This document shows positions 15,443 through 24,671 of a DNA stretch of 64,000 nucleotides, in pieces (position 1 is the stretch's first letter; every line of letters begins with the position of its first letter). The notes under the pieces are model-generated. The model did not search any database and had not been told where the DNA came from. It worked only from the letters and a program-made list of their open reading frames with translations. Source of the stretch: Epibacterium sp. Ofav1-8 (GTDB lineage Bacteria > Pseudomonadota > Alphaproteobacteria > Rhodobacterales > Rhodobacteraceae); contig NZ_JAKRFD010000004.1 of assembly GCF_022348185.1 (NCBI RefSeq), positions 124,001 through 188,000 of the forward strand. Reading direction: 5' to 3'. A program made the translations under genes and the position numbers.

Positions 15443-18019
15443 TTAGCGGTCCGCCTCCCCCTCTGCGCCGTCATCCGGTGAGAGATCCGTCAGATCGGGC
15501 TTTGGCGGGGCGCTCTGCGCTGCCCGCGCGTCCTCCTGAGGCGTGACTGCGTCCTCCGGCGCGGTGTCCGCGCTTGCCGCCTCGCCCTTCAGGGCTTCGG
15601 GGTTGCGAATCCAGATGTCACGCTGGGCAAACGGGATCTCGATGCCCGCCTCGTCAAAGCGTTTGGCAATCTCGTAGTTCATGTCGGATTTCACCGACAA
15701 CACCCAGTTCACATCGCGCAGGATGGCACGGATCTCGAAATCGAGACTGTCGGCACCGAACCCCTGGAAGACCACGGCAGGCGCCGGGTTCATCAGCACC
15801 ATCGGGTGCGACTTGGCGACATCCATCAGGATTTCCTCGATCTTGCGCGGATCGGTGCCATAGGCCACGCCCACCGGCACGATCACCCGCCCCACGGTAT
15901 TGCCGCGGGTGTAGTTGGTGACGGTTCCGGAAATCAGGTCGGAGTTCGGCACGATCACATCGGTGCGGTCAAAGGTCTCGATCCGGGTCGAGCGCACCGA
16001 GATGTCGCGCACATAGCCCATCAGACCGCCGACCTCGATCCAGTCGCCCTTGGAGACCGGACGTTCGATCAGCAGGATGATGCCGGAGACAAAGTTGGAC
16101 ACGATGGTCTGCAGGCCAAAACCAATCCCGACCGACAGCGCACCAGCCACGATCGCCAGCGACGACAGGTCCAGCCCGGCCGTCGACACGGCGATCAGCG
16201 CCGCGAGGAAGATGCCGATATAGCCGACGCCCGAGACGATCGCATTCTGCCCGCCCGGGTCGATCTTGGTCTTCGGCAGCAGCGAGGAGCGCAGGCTGCC
16301 CTGCAACAGGCGTGTCAGCACATAGCCGGCGGCAAACACCACCACAAAGGTCAGAAAGATCGTGGGCGAGATTTTGGTATCGCCGATATTGAACCCTTCG
16401 AGGAAGCGAGACCAGAGCTCGGTCAGGTCCGACGTGCGAGCGCCCCAGATCAGGGCCAGGAACGGCAGGGAGACAAGCGCCAGCACAAACCCCGTCATCA
16501 CCGCAAAGAGCGAATCCTCGGCGCCCTGCCCGTCGCGGGTCAGCCAGCCATAGATGTCGGACAGGAAGCGCTGCACCACCATGAGGGTGGTAACCAGCGC
16601 CAGCGTCAGGATGACCGGATAGATGATGGCGATGGCCGCGTTGATATAGCCAAAGGCGCCGACCACCGGTGCCACCACCGCCAGCACAAACACCAGGCGC
16701 CGCAATACGGACATGGCCCGGCTGGCCCCGGCAGCAATCGCGCCTTCGTCGTCGTCCCCTGCCGGATCGGGATCCTGTCGGCGCTGCTTTGCGCGAATGC
16801 GGTTCAGCCGCAGCAGCAGCAATGACGCCAGCAGGATCAGCGGCCAGCTGAGCACCGCAAAGGTGCCATCGTCGAAATTCTCGATCACATCGAGACGATC
16901 CAGCATCAGTTGCAGCACCAGCACAAAGGCCAGCGAGGCCAGCAAGACCCGCACCTGCCCCTGGGATCTGGGTTCAAAGGGGATCAGCTCATTGGTGATC
17001 TGATAGACATACAAACGCTCCCCCAGCCAGTGGGAGGCAAAGAGCAGGAACGACCACAGCGGCACATCATCCAGCAGCAGCGTGCCCCGCACGCCGAGGA
17101 TGCCCGACAGGTCGATCGCCCGCACCAGGAGCACGGTGCCGATGTAGGGCAGCAGGACCTGCAACAGCGACACAATGAAACGCCAGACGCCGGTGCCCTT
17201 GCCGCCAAGCTCGCGCAGATAGGCGCCCGCGCGTTTGGCCCAGTGCCGCCCGCGTCCCAGCAGCAGCAGCGCGGCCGCACTCAGCAACAACAGCAGCGGC
17301 AACCGCGACCGAATGCTCTCCCGGGTGGTGGCATTGGCAAGGAGACCTGCGGTTTCGTTCCAGAAAGCCGCCAGCACATTGGCGGTGTCAGTTGCCGCGG
17401 ATGGCCAGTTCTCCGGGTTGAGCGGCATCGGCGCCCGTTCCAGCAACTTGCGCGTCGCGCGGTCACGGATCAGCTTGTCGATTTCGGAGATCAACCCCTG
17501 GGCGCGGCTGTAGCCGAGATCGGCCAACACCTGCGGTGCGGTCAGATTCGCCAGCTGGCTCTGCAGCTCGTCGCGCAGGGTGGCGATGTTGTCCGGCTCG
17601 CTGCTGCCCTCTTCGGGCGCGGGGCCAAGCGCCTCGATCTGGGCGCGCAGCGTCTTGATGCGATCGGCATTCTGGCTGCCGGCATCGAGGAACTGTTGCC
17701 GGTACTCGGTCAATTCAAGGCGCAGCGATTCCAGCGCCCCGTTGGAGGCGCGCTTGGCGTCCAGCACGCGTTCGGCCCGGTTGGCCGTGCGTTGCCAGGT
17801 TTCGTAATATTCGCCAAGCGGACCGGACAGGTTCGATTGCGCCAGGTTGCGCGCCTGGGACAGTCCCGCCTCCGTGCGGGGCGCGGCAGGATCGGACGGC
17901 GCTCCAGCGGCTGCGGGCGCGGCGGTGGATTCGGTCGACTGCGCCGAAACCGCCATCGGAAATAGCAAACAGGTCAGCCCGAGAAGGCCGACCTGGAAGA
18001 GTGTTTTTATACGGATCAT
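15443..18019 (-). CDS. Mechanosensitive channel, DUF3772 + MscS family
   Basis: An 858-residue inner-membrane protein that probably opens under membrane tension to release solutes. Order: signal peptide (MIRIKTLFQVGLLGLTCLLF...), a periplasmic coiled-coil-rich DUF3772 region (about 60-250), eight to ten hydrophobic helices (about 255-600), then the MscS pore and beta domain (about 605-790; GALSVGIGFGLQTIVSNFVS is the pore-helix signature and RTDVIVPNSD follows) and an acidic Ala-rich tail. This is the MscK-like large architecture. It lies 5 bases after cysK and is probably co-transcribed with it. Confidence 0.9.
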   Translation of the reverse strand: MIRIKTLFQVGLLGLTCLLFPMAVSAQSTESTAAPAAAGAPSDPAAPRTEAGLSQARNLAQSNLSGPLGEYYETWQRTANRAERVLDAKRASNGALESLRLELTEYRQQFLDAGSQNADRIKTLRAQIEALGPAPEEGSSEPDNIATLRDELQSQLANLTAPQVLADLGYSRAQGLISEIDKLIRDRATRKLLERAPMPLNPENWPSAATDTANVLAAFWNETAGLLANATTRESIRSRLPLLLLLSAAALLLLGRGRHWAKRAGAYLRELGGKGTGVWRFIVSLLQVLLPYIGTVLLVRAIDLSGILGVRGTLLLDDVPLWSFLLFASHWLGERLYVYQITNELIPFEPRSQGQVRVLLASLAFVLVLQLMLDRLDVIENFDDGTFAVLSWPLILLASLLLLRLNRIRAKQRRQDPDPAGDDDEGAIAAGASRAMSVLRRLVFVLAVVAPVVGAFGYINAAIAIIYPVILTLALVTTLMVVQRFLSDIYGWLTRDGQGAEDSLFAVMTGFVLALVSLPFLALIWGARTSDLTELWSRFLEGFNIGDTKISPTIFLTFVVVFAAGYVLTRLLQGSLRSSLLPKTKIDPGGQNAIVSGVGYIGIFLAALIAVSTAGLDLSSLAIVAGALSVGIGFGLQTIVSNFVSGIILLIERPVSKGDWIEVGGLMGYVRDISVRSTRIETFDRTDVIVPNSDLISGTVTNYTRGNTVGRVIVPVGVAYGTDPRKIEEILMDVAKSHPMVLMNPAPAVVFQGFGADSLDFEIRAILRDVNWVLSVKSDMNYEIAKRFDEAGIEIPFAQRDIWIRNPEALKGEAASADTAPEDAVTPQEDARAAQSAPPKPDLTDLSPDDGAEGEADR

Positions 18020-18024
18020 GGGGA

Positions 18025-19059
18025 TCAGGCGTCCTCGAACACACCCGGGATCGAGGCGGGCGCGTGTGTCATCCATTCGGGCACCGGCAACCCCTTGTCC
18101 CTGAGGAAGTCGGGATTGAACAGTTTTGACTGATAGCGCGTGCCATAGTCACACAGGATGGTGACGATCGTATGACCCGGCCCCAATTCGCGGGCAAGCC
18201 GCACCGCACCGGCGATATTGATGGCCGAGGATCCGCCAAGCACCAGACCTTCTTCATGCAGCAGGTCAAACACAAAGGGCAGCGCCTCGGCATCTGGCAC
18301 CTGGTAGTTGTAATCCGGGGTGAACCCTTCGAGGTTCTTGGTGATCCGCCCCTGTCCGATCCCCTCGGTGATGGAGGAGCCTTCGGATTTCAGCTCGCCA
18401 GTGGCGTAATAGGAATAGAGCGCAGCGCCATTGGGGTCGGCAAGGCCGATCTTGACGCCCTTGGGTTGCAGCACCTCGGCCACCCCCGCCAATGTCCCGC
18501 CAGAGCCGACGGCACAGATGAACCCGTCAACCTTGCCGCCGGTCTGATCCCAGATCTCGGGGCCGGTGGTTTCGACATGGGCCTGACGATTGGCCACATT
18601 GTCGAACTGATTGGCCCAGATCGCACCATTGGGTTCGGTCTTGGCCAGCTCCGCCGCCAGACGTTCCGAATAGCGCACATAGTTGTTGGGGTTCTTGTAG
18701 GGCGCTGCGGGCACCTGAACCAGTTGCGCGCCAGCGAGGCGCAGCATGTCTTTCTTTTCTTCAGACTGGGTCTCGGGGATGACGATCACCGTCTTGAAGC
18801 CCATGGAGGCCCCAACCAGCGCCAGACCGATACCGGTGTTGCCAGCGGTGCCCTCGACAATGGTGCCGCCGGGTTTCAGGTCGCCCCGGGCAATCGCATC
18901 CTTGATGATATAGAGCGCGGCCCGGTCCTTGACCGATTGGCCCGGGTTCATGAACTCGGCCTTCCCGAGGATTTCGCAGCCGGTTTCTTCGCTGACTTTG
19001 TTCAGCCGGATCAGCGGGGTATGGCCGACCGCATCGGCCAGATCACGTGCAATGCGCAT
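18025..19059 (-). CDS. cysK: Cysteine synthase A
   Basis: O-acetylserine sulfhydrylase, PLP-dependent, forming cysteine from O-acetylserine and sulfide. 344 residues. The PLP lysine is in NPGQSVKDRAAL; the phosphate-binding loop EGTAGNTGIGLA and CAVGSGGTLAG are present. The start MRIARDLADAVGHTPLIRL matches family length. It is somewhat longer than E. coli CysK at its C-terminus. It follows trgAB and precedes a mechanosensitive channel; in Rhodobacter sphaeroides trgAB and cysK form a tellurite-resistance locus (known from that species), which makes a redox or sulfur-stress role in this group likely. Confidence 0.94.
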   Translation of the reverse strand: MRIARDLADAVGHTPLIRLNKVSEETGCEILGKAEFMNPGQSVKDRAALYIIKDAIARGDLKPGGTIVEGTAGNTGIGLALVGASMGFKTVIVIPETQSEEKKDMLRLAGAQLVQVPAAPYKNPNNYVRYSERLAAELAKTEPNGAIWANQFDNVANRQAHVETTGPEIWDQTGGKVDGFICAVGSGGTLAGVAEVLQPKGVKIGLADPNGAALYSYYATGELKSEGSSITEGIGQGRITKNLEGFTPDYNYQVPDAEALPFVFDLLHEEGLVLGGSSAINIAGAVRLARELGPGHTIVTILCDYGTRYQSKLFNPDFLRDKGLPVPEWMTHAPASIPGVFEDA

Positions 19060-19151
19060 GGAGGTCCCTTTCACTCGTTCCCCATTGATGTAGCCGGGGG
19101 TCCACGCGATCACAAGGGTGCGTGCATCCGCTCGGCGGTCTCGATGCGATG

Positions 19152-20258
19152 TCAGCAGAATTCAGCGCGGAGACGGTCCCTGTGACGCGCCAGCCAGAGC
19201 GCCGCTGTCACCAAAGGCATGTCCTGAAAGGTACAATCGTCCACGCCTGCCATCAATTCTTGGAACGAGATGACTTTACTGCGAATATCCTCCCCTTCGC
19301 TCGGCACGCCGCCACCGCCTTCGATCACGGAGAGGTCGGCGAGGCCGCAGAAGATGTGGATATACTCGCCCGACGAACCGCTGGAGGGGTAGAGACTGCC
19401 GACTCGCTCCAGATGCGGCACGTCCAGCCCGGCTTCCTCCTTGGCTTCGCGCCGGGCGGCCTGCTCGGGTGTCTCGCCGGGGTCGATCAGCCCCGCGGGC
19501 GGCTCCCAGGTCCAGGGCGCGGCTTCTCCGGCAATATAGATCGCCGCCCGGAATTGTTCGATCAACAGGACGCAATCACGCGCAGGATCATAGGGCAGCA
19601 GCACCGCCGCCTCGCCGACCAGCGCCACGCCGCGGTTCATCACCGGCCCCATGCTGCCATCGAACTTGCGGTGTTGCAGGTCCATCTCTTCCATGGCGAA
19701 GAAATTCACGTATTCCCGCTTGTGGGCATGCACGACCACGTCGCGCGCCAGATCATGCGCCGGGTCGGCGGGACGCGCCCGCGCGGCACACCAGGCCGTG
19801 GCGCGACGGCGCATCGGCGCCAGCGATTTGGTCATCTCCTCTGCGGGTTTGCGGGAGTGATAGGCCATGATCTCTGCCGCCATCCGCGCCGCAACCGCGC
19901 CCCACTCCTGTACCCATTCGGCCAGTGACACCGGCGTCCCGTCCTCCGGCGCATCATCGCGAAACGCGACCACCTCGCACGTGCCGGTGCCCGTCTCTGC
20001 CGCCAGACTGGTGGCGCGCTGCCGGAAACAGCGGTGATAATAGGTCAAGGCCGCACGCTGCGGTTCGGTGAGGCCGCGCAGACAGAGGCCATCGACACGG
20101 TCGCCCTCCTGCCACACCAGCGCGGGGTGCGCGGCGGGCCCGCACAACATCAGCCGATGGTCCGGCAGGGTCGCCGGGACCGCATCAATATCCCCCGCGC
20201 CCAGCACGGCCTCTCTCACCTCCGGCAGGCACAGCGCCCCGGCAACAAACACATCCAT
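19152..20258 (-). CDS. trgB: TrgB-like protein: gamma-glutamylcyclotransferase-like domain fused to NUDIX hydrolase
   Basis: A 368-residue two-part protein. The N-terminal half (MDVFVAGALC..., about 1-140) resembles the gamma-glutamylcyclotransferase/AIG2 fold. The C-terminal half is a NUDIX hydrolase with the full box GLIDPGETPEQAARREAKEE at 256-275, the type seen in ADP-ribose pyrophosphatases (EPPAGLIDPGE). The start MDVF is preferred over an upstream TTG because AGAGG lies at proper distance. Placement between trgA and cysK matches the tellurite-resistance locus trgAB-cysK of Rhodobacter. The substrate is likely a nucleoside diphosphate sugar, by family. Confidence 0.85.
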   Translation of the reverse strand: MDVFVAGALCLPEVREAVLGAGDIDAVPATLPDHRLMLCGPAAHPALVWQEGDRVDGLCLRGLTEPQRAALTYYHRCFRQRATSLAAETGTGTCEVVAFRDDAPEDGTPVSLAEWVQEWGAVAARMAAEIMAYHSRKPAEEMTKSLAPMRRRATAWCAARARPADPAHDLARDVVVHAHKREYVNFFAMEEMDLQHRKFDGSMGPVMNRGVALVGEAAVLLPYDPARDCVLLIEQFRAAIYIAGEAAPWTWEPPAGLIDPGETPEQAARREAKEEAGLDVPHLERVGSLYPSSGSSGEYIHIFCGLADLSVIEGGGGVPSEGEDIRSKVISFQELMAGVDDCTFQDMPLVTAALWLARHRDRLRAEFC

Positions 20259-20283
20259 CCGGATCAAACCTCTCAAAAAATGT

Positions 20284-20724
20284 CTATTTCCAACGTCTTG
20301 CAGACACGTCGACGATCACTCCGACCAATGCGCCGCCAATCACCAGGGTGACCAGAACCGTCGGAACGGCCATGATGAAGAAATACTCCAGACCGATGGT
20401 GAAAATCGCAGCCAGCGCTTCGAAGGGATCGTCATACACGTGCCGATGCGCAAGGCGGAACATTTCGACCGCCCCTTGCAGGAACAGCGCCAACAGGACA
20501 AGGACCGCCATGCCAGTCAACCCGTTGTTCACTCCGGGCACAAATCCGCGACCGGCGCGCGGGCCGATGATCTTCCAGCCAACAACCGCAGCCAACGCCA
20601 TGTTCACATGGGTAAAATAGCCAAAGTCGGTGTTCTCCGGCATCAGCGGCATGATCTGTCCGGAAACCACAAAGGCCAAGGCCGCAAGGGCAAGGGCTGC
20701 CACAAGGCGCGCTGCGGTGGGCAT
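20284..20724 (-). CDS. trgA: TrgA family membrane protein
   Basis: A 146-residue integral membrane protein with about four hydrophobic helices (residues 5-25, 38-55, 67-90, 110-140). It is recognised as TrgA from its overall form and from its place directly ahead of the NUDIX protein TrgB (25 bases) and cysK. In Rhodobacter sphaeroides trgA and trgB contribute to high tellurite resistance; the molecular mechanism is not established. The start MPTAARLVAALAL puts the first helix near the N-terminus. It follows a photolyase gene on the same strand. Confidence 0.82.
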   Translation of the reverse strand: MPTAARLVAALALAALAFVVSGQIMPLMPENTDFGYFTHVNMALAAVVGWKIIGPRAGRGFVPGVNNGLTGMAVLVLLALFLQGAVEMFRLAHRHVYDDPFEALAAIFTIGLEYFFIMAVPTVLVTLVIGGALVGVIVDVSARRWK

Positions 20725-20855
20725 GTTTTCTCTCGTCCTGCACGTCTGCTCGAATGCGGCCACGGTAGGCGCAGCACGGCGACAAATCCAGAGCCGATGG
20801 CGCCTTTTCCGCAATATAGCCGCAGGTTGGGCGCATCGGCAGCACCGATCGCGCC

Positions 20856-22280
20856 TTAGTCTGACCCTCTGCTGTCATGATAGGCGTTCAAGGCCCGCTC
20901 ACGTCCAGCCTTCAGATCGACCAGCGCCGTGGCCCGCGGCATCCCGGGCTGCAACTCCCAACTCATTGGCGTGGCCGCAAAGAAATCCGTCGCGGTCTGG
21001 GGCGGGTTCGACTGCCCCTCCGCCAACCAGCTGCGCACATAGTGCCCTTTGGGGTCGAATTTCTCCAACTGGCCATCGGGATTGAAAATCCGAAAGAAAG
21101 GCGCGGCATCCGGCCCCGATCCGGCCACCCATTGCCAGCCCATGGCATTGGACGCAGGATCCCAGTCGACCAAACAGTCCTCAAACCACTGCATCCCGAA
21201 TTTCCAATGGATCATCAGATGCTTGGTGAGGAAACTTGCCACAATCATCCGGGCGCGATTGTGCATTTTACCGGTGACATAGAGTTCCCGCATTGCGGCA
21301 TCGACAAAGTCATAGCCCGTTTGCCCTTGTTGCCAGCGCAAGAGCGCCTCGCCCGGGTCGTCTTGCCATGGAAAACCGTCCCATTCCTCGCGCCAGTTGC
21401 GGGTCAGGATTTGCGGCGAGTGATACATCAGGTGATAGGCAAATTCGCGCCAGACCACCTCTTTGAGGAAATGTTCCGCGCCCTGTTTGCCGTCCCGCAT
21501 TGCCTGCGCGCCCAGATGCCACATCCGGTGCGGGCTGATTTCACCCCAGGCAAGATTTTCCGACAGCTCTGACGTGGCCGCGCGCCCCGGAAAGTCGCGA
21601 TCCGCCTTATAGGTGGCGACACGTTCCTCAAGGAATCGGTCCAGTTGCTCCAACGCCGCGTCCTCACCCACCCGGCAGTATCCTGCGACGATCTCAGCAC
21701 CGCGGCGCATGGCGGCACTCATGTTGTAATCCGCAAGCTTGTCCGTTGCAGGCCACGCATCCGGCTTTGGCAGGTTTGCAGGCGCATCAATCAGACCCTC
21801 GACCTCGCGGTCGCGCACGGCCTTCCAGAACGGCGTGTAGACCTTATACATGCCGCCGTCTTTGGTCTCGACCGTCCAGGGTTCGAACATCAGCCGCCCC
21901 CCGGTGGATTTCACCGCAATATCAGCGGCTTTGAGCTGTTCCTTGATCTCAGTGTCGCGTTTGATCGCCTCTGGATCATAGAGCCGGGACCAGACCACAT
22001 GCCCGGCTCCGCTCTCCTTGATCACCTCGCGCAACACCGCAAGCGCATTCCCCTTTCGCAGGGTCAATCGACTGCGGTGCCCCTCGAGCGTTTTGGCAAA
22101 ATGCTCAAGCCCAAGCCCAAGCCGAAACTTTGGAGCCGCGCCCAAGGCCTCGTCCTGCGGGTCGTGGATATAAAGCGGAATGATCGGTCCGCCCGTCTCT
22201 AGGGCCGCCGTCAGGGCCGGATTGTCACGCAGGCGCAGGTCGCGCCTGATCCACCAGATCACCGGTCGGGTGTCAGCCAT
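20856..22280 (-). CDS. phrB: Deoxyribodipyrimidine photolyase (class I type)
   Basis: Repairs UV-induced pyrimidine dimers using FAD and light. 474 residues: an N-terminal antenna-binding alpha/beta domain (VIWWIRRDLRLRDNPAL at the start) and the C-terminal helical FAD domain with the hallmark GEALLRWQQGQTGYDFVDAA, MHNRARMIVASFLTKHL, WQWVAGSGPDAAPFFRIFNP blocks. Key tryptophans and the Asn/Asp pattern of CPD photolyases appear intact. Co-directional with the upstream aminotransferase (30 bases) and the downstream trgA (131 bases). A cryptochrome role cannot be fully excluded. Confidence 0.92.
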   Translation of the reverse strand: MADTRPVIWWIRRDLRLRDNPALTAALETGGPIIPLYIHDPQDEALGAAPKFRLGLGLEHFAKTLEGHRSRLTLRKGNALAVLREVIKESGAGHVVWSRLYDPEAIKRDTEIKEQLKAADIAVKSTGGRLMFEPWTVETKDGGMYKVYTPFWKAVRDREVEGLIDAPANLPKPDAWPATDKLADYNMSAAMRRGAEIVAGYCRVGEDAALEQLDRFLEERVATYKADRDFPGRAATSELSENLAWGEISPHRMWHLGAQAMRDGKQGAEHFLKEVVWREFAYHLMYHSPQILTRNWREEWDGFPWQDDPGEALLRWQQGQTGYDFVDAAMRELYVTGKMHNRARMIVASFLTKHLMIHWKFGMQWFEDCLVDWDPASNAMGWQWVAGSGPDAAPFFRIFNPDGQLEKFDPKGHYVRSWLAEGQSNPPQTATDFFAATPMSWELQPGMPRATALVDLKAGRERALNAYHDSRGSD

Positions 22281-22310
22281 GGTCAGTCATAGTCCTTGCT
22301 CAATCAGATG

Positions 22311-23528
22311 TTACAGGACGCGATCTAGGGCTTCGATCAGCGCTGTCACCTCCGATTGATCGGTATAATGGGTAAAACTCAGCCGCAGCACGCCCTCGGA
22401 CGGGTCCACCCCCATAGCATTGAGCGCACGCACCGCATAGAAATCACCGCCGCCGGCCATGATACCCAGCTCTGCCAGTTGCTTTGCCACCGGCTCTGCC
22501 GCACGCCCCAGCGCAAGCGCCACGGTTGGTGCGCGATCCTCAGCCGCCGAAGGGCCAAGCAGCCGGATGTCGTTGCGATCCTTCACGGCGTCCAGAAGCG
22601 GTTGCAACAGGGCAATTTCGCGTTGCCGCATCAAATCGTGCACAAAGGCCCCCATGGCTGCGCCCTTGGTTTCCGTCGCACCGTGATGAGCGGCGAGTGC
22701 TTCAAAATAGTCGACCATCCCGGCACAAGCGGCGACCTGCGCATGATCCGGCCCTGCCGGGGTAAAACGCTTGTAGGGCACATCCGCGTTGAAATAATGC
22801 GCCTGATTGGGCAGCAGTTCAGCGAGCGCCGGGTTGATGACCATGATCCCCTGATGCGGCCCGTAGGTTTTATAGGCCGAAAACAGATAGATATCCGGCC
22901 CCAGCTCCCCCACATTGGGCAGGCCATGGGGCGCGTAAGAGACCCCGTCGACACAGACAAAGGCCCCGGCGGCGTGCGCCAGCGCGGTTATTTCGGTCAC
23001 CGGATTGATCTCGCCCACCACGTTGGAACAATGCGGGAAACAGACCAGACGGACGCTTTCATCCAGCAACGGCTCCAGCGTGGTTGGGTCAAGATGACCC
23101 GTCGCCGGATCGATCTGCCATTCCAGCACCTCGATCCCCTCGTCCGCCAGACGCCGCCAGGGGCCGGTGTTGGCCTCGTGATCCTGATTGGTGACGATGA
23201 TCTTCTCGCCCGGTTTCAGAAACTTGCGAAAGGCCTGCGCCAGAACATAGGTGTTCTGGGTGGTCGAGGGACCAAAGCTCACATCCTGGGCGCCTACCCC
23301 CAGAAGTGCCGCCAGACGACTGCGCGCTTCGTCCATCTCGGCCCCCGCAACCTGCGAGGCTGCATAAGGCGCGTAGGGCTGGACCTTGTGTTCTGTATAA
23401 AACCGAAACAGGCGGTCGATCACCTGACGGCAGGTATAGGACCCGCCTGCGTTTTCAAAAAAGGCCTGGCCTTGCAGGGCGGCCTGATCAAATGCTGGAA
23501 ACTGTTTGCGGACAAAATCGATATCCAT
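22311..23528 (-). CDS. Class V aminotransferase-fold PLP enzyme (cysteine-desulfurase-like)
   Basis: A 405-residue PLP enzyme of the aminotransferase class V/cysteine desulfurase fold. Visible: MDIDFVRKQFPAFDQ start, ENAGGSYTCRQV near the N-terminus, the SFGPSTTQNTYVLAQ cofactor loop, an NQDHEANTGPWRRL segment, and the PLP lysine in SAYKTYGPHQG (about residue 220). It lacks an evident cysteine-containing mobile loop of IscS type, so it may be a lyase or selenocysteine-lyase-like enzyme. Upstream is acuI (133 bases) and downstream is photolyase (30 bases). Substrate unknown. Confidence 0.85.
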   Translation of the reverse strand: MDIDFVRKQFPAFDQAALQGQAFFENAGGSYTCRQVIDRLFRFYTEHKVQPYAPYAASQVAGAEMDEARSRLAALLGVGAQDVSFGPSTTQNTYVLAQAFRKFLKPGEKIIVTNQDHEANTGPWRRLADEGIEVLEWQIDPATGHLDPTTLEPLLDESVRLVCFPHCSNVVGEINPVTEITALAHAAGAFVCVDGVSYAPHGLPNVGELGPDIYLFSAYKTYGPHQGIMVINPALAELLPNQAHYFNADVPYKRFTPAGPDHAQVAACAGMVDYFEALAAHHGATETKGAAMGAFVHDLMRQREIALLQPLLDAVKDRNDIRLLGPSAAEDRAPTVALALGRAAEPVAKQLAELGIMAGGGDFYAVRALNAMGVDPSEGVLRLSFTHYTDQSEVTALIEALDRVL

Positions 23529-23661
23529 GGCGCGGCGCGTGCTCCCTTTGCGGATCAATGGCAGGAACAGTGCAATTTCGCGCCACAAGATCAAGCCCGG
23601 AAACGCCCCGTCGCGACGCCAGGACGCGCCGGGGCTGCGTGTCACGCAGGTGTCAGCCGCC

Positions 23662-24657
23662 TTAGCCGTTCACATCGACCACAACGCGCCCCTTGACCTG
23701 CCCGGCAAGAATATCCGCGCCCAGTTGCGGCAGATCTGCTAGCGTCGCGGGGTGCACCATGGCGTCGAGCTTGTCCATCGGCAGATCCGAGGCAATCCGC
23801 TGCCATGCCCGCTGACGGTTCTCAAACGGCTGCATCACGGAATCGATGCCCAAGAGGTTCACGCCGCGCAGCAGGAACGGGATCACGGTTGCCGGAAGCG
23901 CCGCCCCCCCCGCGAGACCCACCGCCGCAACCGAGGCGCCGTATTTCATCTGGCCCAGCACCCGCGCCAGCATGTCGCCGCCTACGGCGTCAACGCAGCC
24001 GGCCCAGGTCTCACTTTCCAGCGGGCGTTTGACGGTCTCGTTCAGATCCGTGCGCGGCACGATCTCCGTCGCGCCAAGGCTTTTGAGGTAGTCCGCCGTC
24101 TCTGGCCGCCCGGTGACCGCTGCCACCTCATAGCCCAGATGCGCAAGGATCGCGGTCGCCACCGATCCGACACCGCCCGCAGCCCCCGTGACCAGAACCG
24201 GGCCGTTCCCCGGTTTCAGACCGTGATCTTCCAGCGCCATCACCGCCAGCATCGCGGTGAAACCGGCGGTCCCCACCGCCATGGCCTGGCGCGCCGTGAT
24301 CCCATCCGGCAGTGGCACCAGCCAATCCGCCTTGACCCGCGCCTTTTGCGCATATCCGCCCCAATGGGCCTCGCCCACGCGCCAACCGGTCAGCACCACC
24401 TTGTCGCCGGGTTTGTAGCGATGATCCGATGATGCCTCCACGGTGCCTGCAAAATCGATCCCCGGCACATGCGGATAATTGCGCACCAAACCGCCACCCT
24501 TGGCGCTGAGGCAGAGGCCGTCCTTGTAGTTCACGGTGGAATAGTCGACCGCAACAGTGACCTCACCGTCGGGCAACTGATCCTCGTCCAGCTCTTCAAT
24601 GGCCGCAGAGGCCTTGCCGCTGTCTGCGTCTTTCGTCATCACCAGTGCTTTGAACAT
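23662..24657 (-). CDS. acuI: Acryloyl-CoA reductase (YhdH/AcuI family)
   Basis: A 331-residue zinc-free MDR (medium-chain) reductase of the YhdH/YhfP group. AcuI reduces acryloyl-CoA to propionyl-CoA with NADPH, detoxifying the acrylate formed from DMSP. Visible are NYKDGLCLS early, HVPGIDFAGTV, and the NADPH-binding VLVTGAAGGVGSVATAILAH with the GRPETADYL segment. The placement 14 bases downstream of dmdA is the arrangement I know from Ruegeria pomeroyi and strongly supports the DMSP assignment. The start MFKALVMTKD is clear. Confidence 0.92.
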   Translation of the reverse strand: MFKALVMTKDADSGKASAAIEELDEDQLPDGEVTVAVDYSTVNYKDGLCLSAKGGGLVRNYPHVPGIDFAGTVEASSDHRYKPGDKVVLTGWRVGEAHWGGYAQKARVKADWLVPLPDGITARQAMAVGTAGFTAMLAVMALEDHGLKPGNGPVLVTGAAGGVGSVATAILAHLGYEVAAVTGRPETADYLKSLGATEIVPRTDLNETVKRPLESETWAGCVDAVGGDMLARVLGQMKYGASVAAVGLAGGAALPATVIPFLLRGVNLLGIDSVMQPFENRQRAWQRIASDLPMDKLDAMVHPATLADLPQLGADILAGQVKGRVVVDVNG

Positions 24658-24671
24658 GTTGATCTCTCCCG

